A stretch of DNA of 64,000 nt from the NCBI GenBank assembly GCA_004172865.1, contig SEBV01000005.1, forward strand, positions 62,001-126,000, read 5' to 3'. This DNA comes from Gammaproteobacteria bacterium (GTDB lineage: Bacteria > Pseudomonadota > Gammaproteobacteria > Pseudomonadales > Cellvibrionaceae). Both the position numbers and the translations under genes were made by a program. How positions within the stretch are numbered: the stretch's first letter is position 1; each line of letters opens with the position of its first letter. This document shows, piece by piece, positions 27,661-38,100 of this stretch. A model generated the notes under the pieces. The model saw only the letters and a list, made by a program, of their open reading frames with translations. It did not search any database and was not told where the DNA came from.

Positions 27661-29037
27661 CTAATGTGAGTGCGTTAAATTATTCATCCACTTGCGTTTT
27701 TTGATACGGAAATATACCGGCAAAAACTTTAATGCATCTTCGAAAAACATCAACGCATACAAAAGCGTAAACGGCCAGCCACCCACAAAAACGGCCAGCG
27801 CATAAATGGGTAAGCCAAAACCCCACATGACGACCGAGTCGGTAATCAGACAAAATTTATTATCGCCGCCAGCGCGCAACACACCGATGATGCGAATCAT
27901 ATTAATAACTTTTAACCACACCAACCCGCAAAATATTGCCAGAGTTTGCAATAATAATTGTGCCGTGTGATCTGCCAATGGTTTGAAAATTTCCAACACC
28001 AACGGACGAGCAAACCATAAGACCGTCGACAAAATCACAATTAATACAAAGGTTAAGCGATTAAAAAATTGTTGCAGTCGCCAAGCTTCCTGTGTGTTAT
28101 CTGCACCCAAAGAACGGCCAATCAATACTGCAGATGCATTCGCCAATCCCACAAATAAAGCAAAGAACGTACTCTCAACCGGCACCGCCATTCCCATCAC
28201 CGCCAGCGCATCTGTACCTGCGTAGCCAGTAACAATATGATAAGTCGCGTTGCCCACGGCCCATATTCCGTAATTCGCAACCAAGGGCAATGCGAATGCG
28301 AGATAACGTTTTATCTGCACAGGGTCAATTCCCTGCGCGAGTTGTTTTAGTTTTAACGCAAAACCATGTTTGGTGCCGTACACATAAGCCAGCATAAATA
28401 ACAGCTGCACACAGCGCGCCGTTAAAGTCGCCCATGCCGCACCCGCAACGCCGAGTGCCGGAAAACCCCAATGACCAGTAATTAACGCGTAATTCAAAGT
28501 CACATTAATGACGGCAGCAATAATGCCCGCAACTAAAGGCATGGTGGTTTGCCCGAGTGCGCGCAGCGATGCTTCGATGATGACAATAATTTGCGTGAGC
28601 AGTAATACCGGCGCAGTAATTACTAAAAATTGTGCTGCGAGATTTGCGACTTCGCGATCTGGATTAATCCAATGCACCCAGATTGGCGCGGCGAATCCAC
28701 ACAAAAACATAATCGGCACTATGATTGAAATTCCTACAACCAAAGTAACCGCGAGCATGCGCTGACAACTCGGGAAATCTTTTGCGCCGCTGTATTGCGC
28801 AATCAATACGCTACCGCCGGTGGCAAAACCGCTCATCAATACCAATAATAAAAAATGAATTTTTGCAGCGAGGCCAACGGCTGCAATTGCCTGCTCGCCT
28901 AAAGGCGCAACCATCATTACATCTGCCATGCCCAAAAAAGATTGCAATAGCATTTGACCAGCCACAGGCAAAGCCAGCATCAGCAAAGTGATGATAAACG
29001 TTTTTGAGCTGACCGGATTATTCACAGCAGACGACAA
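27661..29037 (-). CDS. MATE family multidrug/sodium antiporter
   Basis: This 458-residue polytopic protein belongs to the multidrug and toxic compound extrusion family. About twelve hydrophobic helices are visible in two similar halves, with QMLLQSFLGMADVMMVAPLGEQAIAAVGLA in the first half (residues about 24-55) being the typical MATE start and GMAVPVESTFFALFVGLANASAVLIG the matching second-half segment. It resembles the NorM/DinF group but does not clearly match one. The start is a TTG at 29037 supported by AGGAG six bases upstream; a GTG four codons later is the alternative. The gene is probably monocistronic. The substrate cannot be inferred. Confidence 0.9.
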   Translation of the reverse strand: MSSAVNNPVSSKTFIITLLMLALPVAGQMLLQSFLGMADVMMVAPLGEQAIAAVGLAAKIHFLLLVLMSGFATGGSVLIAQYSGAKDFPSCQRMLAVTLVVGISIIVPIMFLCGFAAPIWVHWINPDREVANLAAQFLVITAPVLLLTQIIVIIEASLRALGQTTMPLVAGIIAAVINVTLNYALITGHWGFPALGVAGAAWATLTARCVQLLFMLAYVYGTKHGFALKLKQLAQGIDPVQIKRYLAFALPLVANYGIWAVGNATYHIVTGYAGTDALAVMGMAVPVESTFFALFVGLANASAVLIGRSLGADNTQEAWRLQQFFNRLTFVLIVILSTVLWFARPLVLEIFKPLADHTAQLLLQTLAIFCGLVWLKVINMIRIIGVLRAGGDNKFCLITDSVVMWGFGLPIYALAVFVGGWPFTLLYALMFFEDALKFLPVYFRIKKRKWMNNLTHSH

Positions 29038-29201
29038 GGTTTACTCCTGCGCACAACAAAAAATCGCATTATAGGGTTAGCGCGACTAAAATAAGCAGTG
29101 AATACCTATGTAATAACAAACTTAACAAATCTTAAAGGGACAACTAGCAACCCGTCCTACACTATAAAACCTGACGCGCTCCTGTTGCACCACGCTATCA
29201 C

Positions 29202-29234
29202 TTAGTTATTTCATATTTTTATTTAGCTATTTCA
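29202..29234. repeat. 12-bp direct repeat with two-turn spacing upstream of the DUF418 gene
   Basis: TTAGTTATTTCA (29202-29213) and TTAGCTATTTCA (29223-29234) differ at one base and start 21 bases apart, about two helical turns. They lie 40-75 bases before the DUF418 start, between divergent genes. That geometry suits a dimeric activator or repressor, but the AT-rich context makes chance plausible. Confidence 0.4.
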
Positions 29235-29274
29235 CACCAGTATTTACCTTTAATAAAAAAGAAACGGGCCAACC

Positions 29275-30471
29275 ATGACCACACTTGTTCACCCTAACGC
29301 GCCAGAGCGTATTACTTTGGTAGATTCCCTACGCGGCTTTGCGCTAATGGGATTATTTCTGGTTCACTCCATTGAGCTGTTTGAACTCTATTGGAAAAAT
29401 CCGGTGGATAGCGCAGTCCACGATATTATTTTCTTTTTATTCGCGGGCAAAGCTTACGCAATTTTTGCGATGCTATTTGGCATCAGCTTTTTTATTATTA
29501 TGGATAAGCAAGCGCAAAAAGGCGTAGATTTTCGCGCGCGCTTTTTATGGCGACTTGTCATTCTGTTCGCCATAGGCACACTTAACAGCATGGTGTATTC
29601 CGGCGAAGTGTTACAAGTATTAGCGGGCTACGGATTTTTTCTCATACTCGCCTACAGAATTCCCAGTAAATGGTTAGTGACTCTGGGCGTTTTATTTTTA
29701 CTGACGCCGCAACTTATGTATCGCTACTGGGCCGCCATGCACAATTTGCCGGGCGCGAATGACAAGCCATATAGCTGGATACTTTACGAACATGCATTTG
29801 AAATGTGGGCCAATGGAACGCTGCCGCAAGTGCTGCAATTCAATCTCACTACCGGCTCATTATCAAAATGGTTTTTCTTTTTTGACGGCAGCCGTGGCTT
29901 TCAATTATTTGGATTATTTTTAATTGGTTTGGTATTGGGCAGAATTGGTTTTCTGGTTCGCCCAACTGCTTTTACGCGCTTACGTAGAAATCTTTTTATC
30001 GCCGCTATAGTGGGCGCAATTATATTTTTCGCACTGCAACAATATTTTAATGGCCCCGCTAAATCGTTATGGCCAGAAGGTAGCATCGCTAAATTTTATT
30101 TGGATGAATTGGTAAACGGTTATTTCTGTCTCGCATTTATGACTATTTTGGTGTTGTCATTTATCGCCATCTACCAAAAACAAATCGGCCAAAAAATTCT
30201 CGGCTTGTTAGCTCCCGCAGGCCGAATGAGCCTCACTATTTACGTAAGCCAAAGCCTCTGCGGCGTTCCTTTTTTCTACGGCTACGGTTTGGGAATGTAC
30301 GACAAGATCAGCCAGACCAACGCATTATTATTAGGTGCAACATTTTTTACACTACAAGTCATATTTGCTCACTGGTGGTTAAAACGTTTCCACTACGGCC
30401 CGCTGGAATGGGTGTGGAGATCTGCAACTTATTTAACAATCGATGTTCCATTTAAAAAGCGTGAAGCTTAA
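29275..30471 (+). CDS. DUF418 (YeiB-like) membrane protein
   Basis: The 398-residue product has the DUF418/YeiB layout: a short soluble N-terminus, the RITLVDSLRGFALMGLFLVH motif (residues about 12-31), eight to ten membrane helices, and the C-terminal DUF418 domain containing APAGRMSLTIYVSQSL and FHYGPLEWVWRSATY, which closes the family. These proteins belong to the acyltransferase-3-like/heparan acetyltransferase clan by topology, but no reaction is established for this branch. The gene has its own 237-bp upstream region shared with the MATE gene, and a nested inverted repeat follows it. Confidence 0.88.
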   Translation: MTTLVHPNAPERITLVDSLRGFALMGLFLVHSIELFELYWKNPVDSAVHDIIFFLFAGKAYAIFAMLFGISFFIIMDKQAQKGVDFRARFLWRLVILFAIGTLNSMVYSGEVLQVLAGYGFFLILAYRIPSKWLVTLGVLFLLTPQLMYRYWAAMHNLPGANDKPYSWILYEHAFEMWANGTLPQVLQFNLTTGSLSKWFFFFDGSRGFQLFGLFLIGLVLGRIGFLVRPTAFTRLRRNLFIAAIVGAIIFFALQQYFNGPAKSLWPEGSIAKFYLDELVNGYFCLAFMTILVLSFIAIYQKQIGQKILGLLAPAGRMSLTIYVSQSLCGVPFFYGYGLGMYDKISQTNALLLGATFFTLQVIFAHWWLKRFHYGPLEWVWRSATYLTIDVPFKKREA

Positions 30472-30501
30472 AAATATATTTTGATAAATTCACGCCAGTA
30501 A

Positions 30502-30647
30502 CCTCGTTCCCAAGCTCAGCTTGGGAATGCAGATATTTTTCGTTTACTAGCCGTGCGCCCCAAGCTCTAGCTTGAACATGCATAGATATGATTAGCTTCC
30601 TATGCGTTACCAAGCCGGAGCTTGGGGCGCCCGGCTTGGGAACGAGG
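30502..30647. repeat. 146-bp nested inverted-repeat element (MITE- or REP-like)
   Basis: The outer arms CCTCGTTCCCAAGC (30502-30515) and GCTTGGGAACGAGG (30634-30647) are perfect 14-bp complements. Inside them a second perfect pair GCGCCCCAAGCTC (30555-30567) and GAGCTTGGGGCGC (30618-30630) encloses a third, GCATAG (30580-30585) and CTATGC (30600-30605). Each quarter also carries the small palindrome CAAGCT..AGCTTG. The whole can fold into one long branched hairpin. No open frame is present. It lies between the DUF418 stop and the terminator of the symporter gene, a convergent intergenic site that suits a mobile non-coding element. Confidence 0.8.
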
Positions 30648-30689
30648 GTGAACGACTGATGTTCCGTTTAAAAAACGATAAATTTTGCG

Positions 30690-30722
30690 CAATAAAAAAT
30701 GGGAGCTAAATGCTCCCATTTT
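30690..30722 (-). terminator. Intrinsic terminator of the symporter operon
   Basis: An 11-bp perfect stem (arms 30696-30706 and 30712-30722, sequence AAAATGGGAGC and its complement) with a TAAAT loop lies 20 bases after the symporter stop. On the minus strand the stem is followed by a T-rich run. The A/T ends make it potentially bidirectional, so it could also stop transcription arriving from the DUF418 side. Confidence 0.85.
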
Positions 30723-30741
30723 CTCTGGTTCCATAGGCAAG

Positions 30742-31986
30742 CTAGGCTGATTTTTCTTCAGTCTTTAACACCAACTCTTGCACCACTAAACTACTAATCA
30801 TATCGCCTTGTACATTGACGGCGGTACGCACTGTATCCAACAGGCGATCAATCGGCAATAAAATAGCGATGGCTTCAACGGGCAAGCCTACGGACTGCAA
30901 TACTAAAATCATCGTCACCATACCGGCACTTGGAATTCCAGGGGCACCCATGGAGGCAATCATCGCGGTTACAAATACAATTAATTGTTGCCCCAAACTT
31001 AAATCGATTCCAGCGAGGTTGGCTACAAATAATGCTGCTGCCGCTTCGTAAAGCGCAGTGCCATCCATATTCAAGGTTGCGCCAAGCGGAACTACAAAGC
31101 CTGCGATATCTTTTCGTACATGTAAATGCTGTTCTGCACAACGCAATGTGACTGGCAAGGTTGCCGTGCTGGAGCTAGTTGCGAATGCGGTAACAAGTGC
31201 TTCGCGTGAGCCCCGCCAAAACCATAGTGGTGATTTTTTTGTAAAAATATATAACAGCGATGGCAAAACTACTATGCCATGGAAAAGCGTAGTACCAATA
31301 ATTAACACAATGAATTCGATGAGTGTTGTTAACAATTCTGAATTTTGTGTGGCAACTAACTTTAACAACAGTGCAAAAATTCCCAAGGGAGCTAGCTTCA
31401 TTATCCAGCCAATCATACGCATAACTAAATCAAGAAATTCTTTAAACAGATTGAGAATATTTTTGGAGCGCTCACCGCTAACAATTAACGCAACCCCTAA
31501 AAACATTGCAAAAACTACCACGGGTAATACTTCACCTTTCGCTAGTGCAGAAAAAGGATTTTGAAAAATATGATGTAAAAACTGCACAAGAAATTCTGAA
31601 GGCGTTAATTTTTTATGCTCATAGTTCGCCATAGCGTCTTGAAACATGGATAGGTGCATACCTTCACCAACGTGAAAAATATTCATCGCCACCAACGAAA
31701 CAGTCATCGCCAGCCCCATGGTCAACACAAAAAATGCAAGGGTTCGCGTCCATACTTTATGAATTTGATTGTGTTCTTGCAGATTGGCAACTCCCACAAC
31801 AATTGTGGTAAACACTAGTGGAATTAACACCATTTTTAACAAATCGATAAAAATACTGCCGAGCAACCCCGTGCTATAAAGAATATCCGCACGTAAAACA
31901 GAATCATCACCCAACTGCGTTACCAAACCACCAACAATTAAACCAAGTACGGCGCTGATAAAAATTTGTACATTAAGACTAGGCAT
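30742..31986 (-). CDS. Dicarboxylate/amino acid:cation symporter (DAACS family)
   Basis: This 414-residue SLC1-type transporter takes up glutamate, aspartate or C4-dicarboxylates with sodium or protons. Family hallmarks are intact: the first re-entrant loop serine motif ATSSSTATLPVTL (about residues 268-280), the VPLGATLNMDGTALYE cation site, MGAPGIPSAG in the second loop, and LPIDRLLDTVRTAVNVQGD in the last helix. The aspartate and arginine of that last motif (DRLLDTVRTA) resemble glutamate/aspartate transporters, favouring an amino acid or dicarboxylate substrate. It starts nine bases after the DUF2799 lipoprotein stop, so it is probably the last gene of the macroglobulin-pbpC transcript. 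Confidence 0.92.
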   Translation of the reverse strand: MPSLNVQIFISAVLGLIVGGLVTQLGDDSVLRADILYSTGLLGSIFIDLLKMVLIPLVFTTIVVGVANLQEHNQIHKVWTRTLAFFVLTMGLAMTVSLVAMNIFHVGEGMHLSMFQDAMANYEHKKLTPSEFLVQFLHHIFQNPFSALAKGEVLPVVVFAMFLGVALIVSGERSKNILNLFKEFLDLVMRMIGWIMKLAPLGIFALLLKLVATQNSELLTTLIEFIVLIIGTTLFHGIVVLPSLLYIFTKKSPLWFWRGSREALVTAFATSSSTATLPVTLRCAEQHLHVRKDIAGFVVPLGATLNMDGTALYEAAAALFVANLAGIDLSLGQQLIVFVTAMIASMGAPGIPSAGMVTMILVLQSVGLPVEAIAILLPIDRLLDTVRTAVNVQGDMISSLVVQELVLKTEEKSA

Positions 31987-31995
31987 AATATTTCT

Positions 31996-32634
31996 CTATT
32001 TTAAATAACCCAGGCGATAGTGTTTATCTTCCACTACGCGGTAATCATTTTGGTAAAGTTCAAACTCGCGCTGGGCGCGTGCAGAATTCATATCAAGATT
32101 GTGGATCGTATCTTCTATTTCATCAATGCGACGCATTCTATAGCGGCGATCCTGCTCGCTATTACTATTCACTATCTCGTATTTAAGACGATTAATTTCA
32201 CTGTAGTAATTATCTATCTGCGAATTGTTGCTGCTAATTTCAGTCGCCATGCGATCCATATTGCGCTGAATCGTAAAAAGCTCTTGACCATCTTTATAAG
32301 CGCGTAAAAATTTACTTTCGGCTTCAATGGGACAGATGCCATTGTAAGCTGCACCTTTGCGCCCTTCGCTGTAACCTTTCTCGGGTACGCAATACATGCG
32401 CGCGCCTTTCGCGTGGCCTTCGCGATAATCTTTCATATCCGGAACTATATTTGTGCGCGCACAAGCTTTGCCGTGTTCAATAACACGATCAAGCGGATAA
32501 CCTTGATTCGCATCTTCTACACCTTTTAAATACCAATCCGCCTGTTTACATTCTTCTTTGCTCATAGTCGCGCAGCCTGAGAGCAAACCCATACAAAGTA
32601 AAACTGTGCTGAGTAAAACTGAAAATAATTTCAT
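31996..32634 (-). CDS. DUF2799 lipoprotein
   Basis: The 212-residue product begins with a lipoprotein leader (MKLFSVLLSTVLLCMGLLSGC, lipobox LSGC at Cys21). The mature part matches DUF2799: CKQADWYLKGVEDANQGYP, a RFGDH-like HGKACAR stretch, DYREGHAKG and YCVPEKGYSEGRKG, repeats of a Tyr-x-x-Gly type. The last 90 residues are a charged coiled coil (MDRMATEISSNNSQIDNYYSEINRLK in two pieces) unlike the short E. coli homologue. No function is known. It starts four bases after pbpC and is likely cotranscribed with it, which suggests an envelope role. Confidence 0.85.
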   Translation of the reverse strand: MKLFSVLLSTVLLCMGLLSGCATMSKEECKQADWYLKGVEDANQGYPLDRVIEHGKACARTNIVPDMKDYREGHAKGARMYCVPEKGYSEGRKGAAYNGICPIEAESKFLRAYKDGQELFTIQRNMDRMATEISSNNSQIDNYYSEINRLKYEIVNSNSEQDRRYRMRRIDEIEDTIHNLDMNSARAQREFELYQNDYRVVEDKHYRLGYLK

Positions 32635-32638
32635 TTAA

Positions 32639-35032
32639 TTATCGCGCCTCTTTTTTATTATCATCGCCCAGCACTTTGAACCATCGCTCTAATTTATAAC
32701 CTTGTTCGTCCAGCAATAATAATTTGTGCATGCCGGGCTCAAGCGCAAGACTTTGCTCATGAAACACTTTTGTTTCACCTAAATACTTGTCGTCAATATG
32801 CCAAAATATTTTTGCATCATTATTGCGATGCACCGCGCGTAGCAATGCGCGCGTGCGCAAACCATTTAAGTCTACCGGCAAATAAATACGACTGGTTTCG
32901 TGGGGATACAACATATCCATGGGTTGATCATCGTCCACCTCGGCAAGCTGTGCAATGCAATCTTTTCGCCACGCAGGTAGAGATTGATAATTGCTGTGGC
33001 GCTGACGCCAAAAATATTCCTGCGCAGGCGGCAGTACAAACCAATCTGCCGCTCGCATATTATTGACCGATTCGCAGTTACTATGCACGCGCAAGGTTTT
33101 TTGTGCATCCAGATGAATGCGCTTATGATTGGGCGTTACTTTTTCAAAATGACTATCGACTGGAATTTCCTGATCAACCGCCACGCATTGCCCACCAGCG
33201 AGGTAGCCATCGTCCGCACATACGCTCACTTTCTTCAAAGCATGTTCCGGCTTTTGCAGCCAACTGCTTGAGCCTAACACATCAAATATATCAAACATAA
33301 CGGGCGCGGCACTGGTCGATCCAGTCAACGCAGGCGCTGGCTCACCACCCGAATTACCGGCCCATACGCCCACGGTGTAACGACTATTACTCCCAATCGC
33401 CCAGGCATCGCGCAAGCCATAACTTGTTCCGGTTTTCCATGCGATATTTTGGCTGCCTTGATAATCGCGCCATAGCGAATCGTTGCCGGGTCGCGCTACT
33501 TCAATCATCGCCTGCAAAGTTAACCATGCAGAACCTTGGCGAATCATCGGCAATTTTGTGCGCGGCTTTTTTGTTTCACTTTGCAGCAGCGAAATTTTTT
33601 CTGGCAATTTGGAAAAGCTACCATCGCGCGCTGTTGCAATCATGCGCGCATAAATTCCAGAAATCTCCCATAAGCTTCCTTCTGCACCGCCGAGAATCAG
33701 TGTCAAACCGTAATCATCTGCGGGGCGAAATAAAGTTGTCATACCCAAACTTTTTAATTGCTCCTGAAAACGCACAACGCCGTATTGTTTCAACATATAC
33801 ACAGAAGGAATATTTAAGGACTGCGCCAGAGCTTGTTGAGCGGGAACAGCGCCGCGAAATTGGCGATCATAATTTTGCGGCGTAAAACTACCGAATTGCG
33901 TGGGCACATCGGGAACCAAAGTCGCAGGCGTAATTTCACCTTCTTGCAACATGGATGCAAACAATAGCGGCTTTAAAATACTACCCGTGGAACGCGGGCG
34001 ATTGACGATATCGACATCTGGCGAACTCTGCACTGCGTTGAGCCAGGCGCGGTTGCCGATATAAACCAGTGTCTCAAATGTCTCGTGATTAATCACAATC
34101 ACTGCGAGATTATTCACACCATCACTCGCTAAGCGCTTACTGTGACGATCAGTAATTTCGTTCACACGTTTTTGTAAATTCTGATTGATTGTTGAATACA
34201 ACAAAGGCACGTCGGGATTTTCTTTTATTAAGCGCGTTAATAGATGTGGCGCTAATTGCGGTAACGGCTGCGGCTTTTCTGGCAGAGGTTCGAGCAATGC
34301 TAATTGCAAATCCAAATCGCTGATAAAACTTTTATTGCGCAATTTGTGCAGCAATCTATCGCGCTTTTGCTGCAAACGTTCACGTTGCAAACCCAAATGC
34401 ATCATCGACGGAGAATTCGGCAAGACCGCAAGCAGCGCCGATTCAGCCCAGGACAATTGCTCTGGCGAACGCCCGAAATATCGCCAGGATGCCGCATGCA
34501 AACCAATAATATTTCCACCAAAAGGCGCATGGTTCGCGTACTCACGCAAAATATCATTTTTAGATAAACGCCATTCCAACTGCAGCGCAACAAAAGCTTC
34601 AATTATTTTGCTCAACAAATTTCGTGGCGGCGCATCTTCTACTGATTCCTGCCGCAACATACGCGCAAGCTGCATGGTGATAGTGCTACCACCACTCACT
34701 ACATGACCGCGCTTGATATTGCTAATAGTCGCGCGACCAATTGCAGAAATATCTATCCCGAGATGCGAATAAAAATACTGATCTTCAAAAACTAGTAACG
34801 ACTGACTATATTTTTCTGGCAGAGATTCCACTGGTGCAAACCGCCACTGATGATCCGTCGCAATCTGCGCCCCCAATAAAGCGCCATCGCTCGATAATAA
34901 AACCCGAGCGTATTGATTGTTGTTGAACGCGTAAGGAAGAGGTGCGAATTGCAGGTATAAAAAAATAATCGCCATAAGCAATGTTGTGGCGATTAAGAGT
35001 TTGTTTACTTTTTGGATAGCGTTTTTTTGCAA
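32639..35032 (-). CDS. pbpC: Penicillin-binding protein 1C
   Basis: PBP1C is a bifunctional peptidoglycan glycosyltransferase/transpeptidase of 797 residues (E. coli 770). After an N-terminal membrane anchor (about 12-30) comes the GT51 domain with the catalytic FEDQYFYSHLGID and GGSTITMQLARM motifs (about residues 85-130). The transpeptidase domain has the SxxK serine in RSTGSILKP, SLN in AQSLNIPS and KTG in AWKTGTSYGLRDAWAIG. The C-terminal BiPBP_C domain (about 690-790) ends the protein. It follows the alpha-2-macroglobulin gene by 105 bases, the pairing known from E. coli pbpC-yfhM, where the two are thought to repair wall damage and trap intruding proteases. Confidence 0.95.
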   Translation of the reverse strand: MQKNAIQKVNKLLIATTLLMAIIFLYLQFAPLPYAFNNNQYARVLLSSDGALLGAQIATDHQWRFAPVESLPEKYSQSLLVFEDQYFYSHLGIDISAIGRATISNIKRGHVVSGGSTITMQLARMLRQESVEDAPPRNLLSKIIEAFVALQLEWRLSKNDILREYANHAPFGGNIIGLHAASWRYFGRSPEQLSWAESALLAVLPNSPSMMHLGLQRERLQQKRDRLLHKLRNKSFISDLDLQLALLEPLPEKPQPLPQLAPHLLTRLIKENPDVPLLYSTINQNLQKRVNEITDRHSKRLASDGVNNLAVIVINHETFETLVYIGNRAWLNAVQSSPDVDIVNRPRSTGSILKPLLFASMLQEGEITPATLVPDVPTQFGSFTPQNYDRQFRGAVPAQQALAQSLNIPSVYMLKQYGVVRFQEQLKSLGMTTLFRPADDYGLTLILGGAEGSLWEISGIYARMIATARDGSFSKLPEKISLLQSETKKPRTKLPMIRQGSAWLTLQAMIEVARPGNDSLWRDYQGSQNIAWKTGTSYGLRDAWAIGSNSRYTVGVWAGNSGGEPAPALTGSTSAAPVMFDIFDVLGSSSWLQKPEHALKKVSVCADDGYLAGGQCVAVDQEIPVDSHFEKVTPNHKRIHLDAQKTLRVHSNCESVNNMRAADWFVLPPAQEYFWRQRHSNYQSLPAWRKDCIAQLAEVDDDQPMDMLYPHETSRIYLPVDLNGLRTRALLRAVHRNNDAKIFWHIDDKYLGETKVFHEQSLALEPGMHKLLLLDEQGYKLERWFKVLGDDNKKEAR

Positions 35033-35073
35033 GTGATAAATCTAAAGTTTTAAAAACAGATTTAGTGAAACCA

Positions 35074-35105
35074 TGATTCGTTTAATTTGAAAACTAAACG
35101 AATCA
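35074..35105 (-). other. Stem-loop between the macroglobulin gene and pbpC
   Basis: Arms TGATTCGTTTA (35074-35084) and TAAACGAATCA (35095-35105) are perfect 11-bp complements around a 10-base loop. No T run follows the stem on the minus strand, so a classical terminator is unlikely. It may be a processing or attenuation element that separates expression of the two genes in a shared transcript. Confidence 0.5.
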
Positions 35106-35137
35106 CGGGTGGTTAGTTACTGCAAACACAATACAAA

Positions 35138-38100
35138 TTACTTGCCAATCACCTCAACCCAAAACCCTTTTGTACGCACATTAATTTTCTCATCGTACAT
35201 GGGCGCGGCTTGCCAGGCTGGTAAATAGAATTTGCCGGCGTAACTCGCATTTAAAATAACGCGTACGGTAACGCTGGTTTGGTTTTTGTCGTTGTAGCGG
35301 TAGTACCAGTAATGATCGCGCCATAGGCCGAAATAACTTTGTACGCGGTCATCGCGGATATCCATGTAGTCGATGCCTTTTGGTAAGGCTGCGCCTTCCA
35401 AACGTTCGTTGCGGATTTGCCAGCCGCTCGGCATTACCATGCTGAGTGCAATATCTTCCAGTTTGTAACTGGGAAAATTATTGTCTGCCGTTATATTTAC
35501 CTCGGCGACAAAATCCGTACCTTGCGCTAATTTTTGTACGTCGATTGGCTTGTTATCCATACCTAAAAAATTCACCGACATTTTTAAGCCGTTGCTGGTT
35601 GCTTGCTCATCGAGCGCGGCGGGAATGCCGCGGTTGCTCACTAGCACGCGCAGATTGCCTTTGGTGTCGTCGTTGCGAATTTGTATGTGTGGATTAGCGA
35701 TATCCTCTTTATAGAAAGATTGTTTTACACTTTCTGGTCGCCATGCGTCGGTCGGTTTTTGTTTCACCGAGAATTTCAAATCGGCGTTACTGCCACCGCG
35801 CTTGCTCACAAATTCACTCATGGCTAACAATGCCCATGAAGTCGATTGCGTTGAATACCAATCGTCACTGCCTAAACCGGTTGCGATTTTTTCTGCAAGT
35901 TTCCAGGCATCTTCACTCGCGGCTTTGTCTGCTTTGATCATTGTGGTTAACAACAAACTTTCGTCGCGCAAATCAGACGAGTAGGTATAGCTGGAGTATT
36001 TATGCTCAGGAATTACATTGGTTAAGTTGCCCATAATATCTTTGCTGGCATCTTTTAAACCCATGTGTAAATACGCCGAGCCTAATAACCAGCGCGCGCT
36101 TAATTGTTCTTCAGGTTTTAAGTGAATTAATTTTTCACGCAGGCGATTCATGGCTGGGAGTTCAGCTTTGTCGGCCAATGCTAATGTGTATAGACGATAC
36201 GCAGAGACTTCATCGCCATAGTCATTTTTATCGTCGTTAGCGCGAGCACGTTCTTGTTGATATTTAATCCAGTTATCTAAAAATGCGCTGGGCACAGCGT
36301 AACCGGCGCGCTTGGCTTCTATTAAAAAGTGGCCCGCATAATTATTGCCCCACTCATTAATATAATCACCACCCGGCCAATAACTTAAACCGCCGGATGC
36401 CATTTGGAAGCCATTCAAACGCTGAATCCCTGACACAATATTTTTATCAATTTCTGCTTTTTGCGCAGTCGATAAAATCATTAAATTCGCCAAATGCAAT
36501 TGCGGGAATACCGACGAGGTTGTTTGCTCTACGCAACCATGCGGATATTGAATTAAATATTTCAAACGCTTTTCCAAATTCAACGGGGGTAAAACGCTGA
36601 CTTCAAAACTCGCGGTATTTGTACCTGGCATTCCTTGGGCTTCAAATGGAACTTGCCATTCTTCACCGGGCGCCAGCAATTTACTTTGCCATACCACCGT
36701 TGGCGGATTCGCAGGACGACTATCGATAAAAATTTCTTGCGACGCAATTTCATTGCCGCTCTTCGCCGTTACTTTTATACGTCCTTTGCCGATGCGATCA
36801 TTTACTTTTAAACGCAGGCTTTTAATCGCATCACCGGGTTCAGTAAATGTCATAGTCGCTTTGCTATCAATTAAGGTAAAGATTTCATTGCCTTCGACAG
36901 AAATTTCTACATTTTTAATAGTCGGCTCGCTCGCAAAAACATTCACTGGCAACATAACTTCTTCACCCGGCCCAAGCACACGCGGCAAGGTTGCGTAGAG
37001 AACTAATGGTTGCGTAACTTTTAATGTTTTTTCAACTTTGCCGTAAGCTGGAACCTTTTCAGTATCGCCCGCAACTACCATAACGCGTACCGCGCCCATG
37101 TAAGGAGGTAAGGTAATCTCGTGCGTGCGCGATTCACCGGCAGCCAAATTAAATGCGCCGAGGAATTTTACTATCGGTGGGAAGCGGCGTTCGCGGCGCT
37201 TTTTCTCGGCCTCTTGCGCAGCATCAGATCCACCAATAGCGAGAATGCGTTCGAGCGATGCACCATAAGCGCCTACCACCGAATCAAACATATCCCAGGT
37301 AGAAACACCGAGCGCTTCACGATGATAAAAAGTGCTGTGTGGATCGGGCGCGGTGAATCCTGTTAAGCCAAGCAAACCTTCATCGACCATCGCTAAGGTA
37401 TAAGTCATAGCGTGACCATTTTTTTCGTTTACTTTTACCGAAAATTTACTTTCAGGGCGAACTTTTTCTGGCAACTCAATTTGCGGAATTAAATGCGTTG
37501 CAGGGTCTTCCACGAATAAAGGCACTATGCCGTAGAGACGCATAGGTGCATCGGATTTACGCGCTTGGTGTGGTAACAGCAACACCATATTTACATAAGC
37601 ATTCGGAGCCATAGCTTGCGTAATTGGAATTTGTACTTCGCGCTGATCTGCTTTTAAATCCAGCCAACGTTTTTCAATCACATGGCTGCCATTTTCAATA
37701 CTCATTAACACACGGCCTTGAACGGTTTTTGGCAAACGCACAACCGCGGTATCGCCCACCTGATATTTTTCTTTATCCGTACTCAACATTAATTGTGTAG
37801 CAGATTCAGGATCGCGTTCGTTGCTTGAACTCCAACCCAAATAAACCAGCTGGCCTGAGCAATGATTAGATTCGAGATCACACACACGAACTAAATGGCG
37901 GCCCCAATCGAATTTATTTTTTGGTAACGTCCAATGCGCGCGACCTTGTGCATCGCTTACCAAGCTTTCTTTGGCAACTGCCGTGTGGCCGTTATTGCCA
38001 ACATAAGCTGCTATGTCATCCGTGCCTTCATCCCACCACCAGCGCCAATTAATCGCGTACACGCTCACTACCAATTTGCGATTGGCGGCGGCTTTACCTT

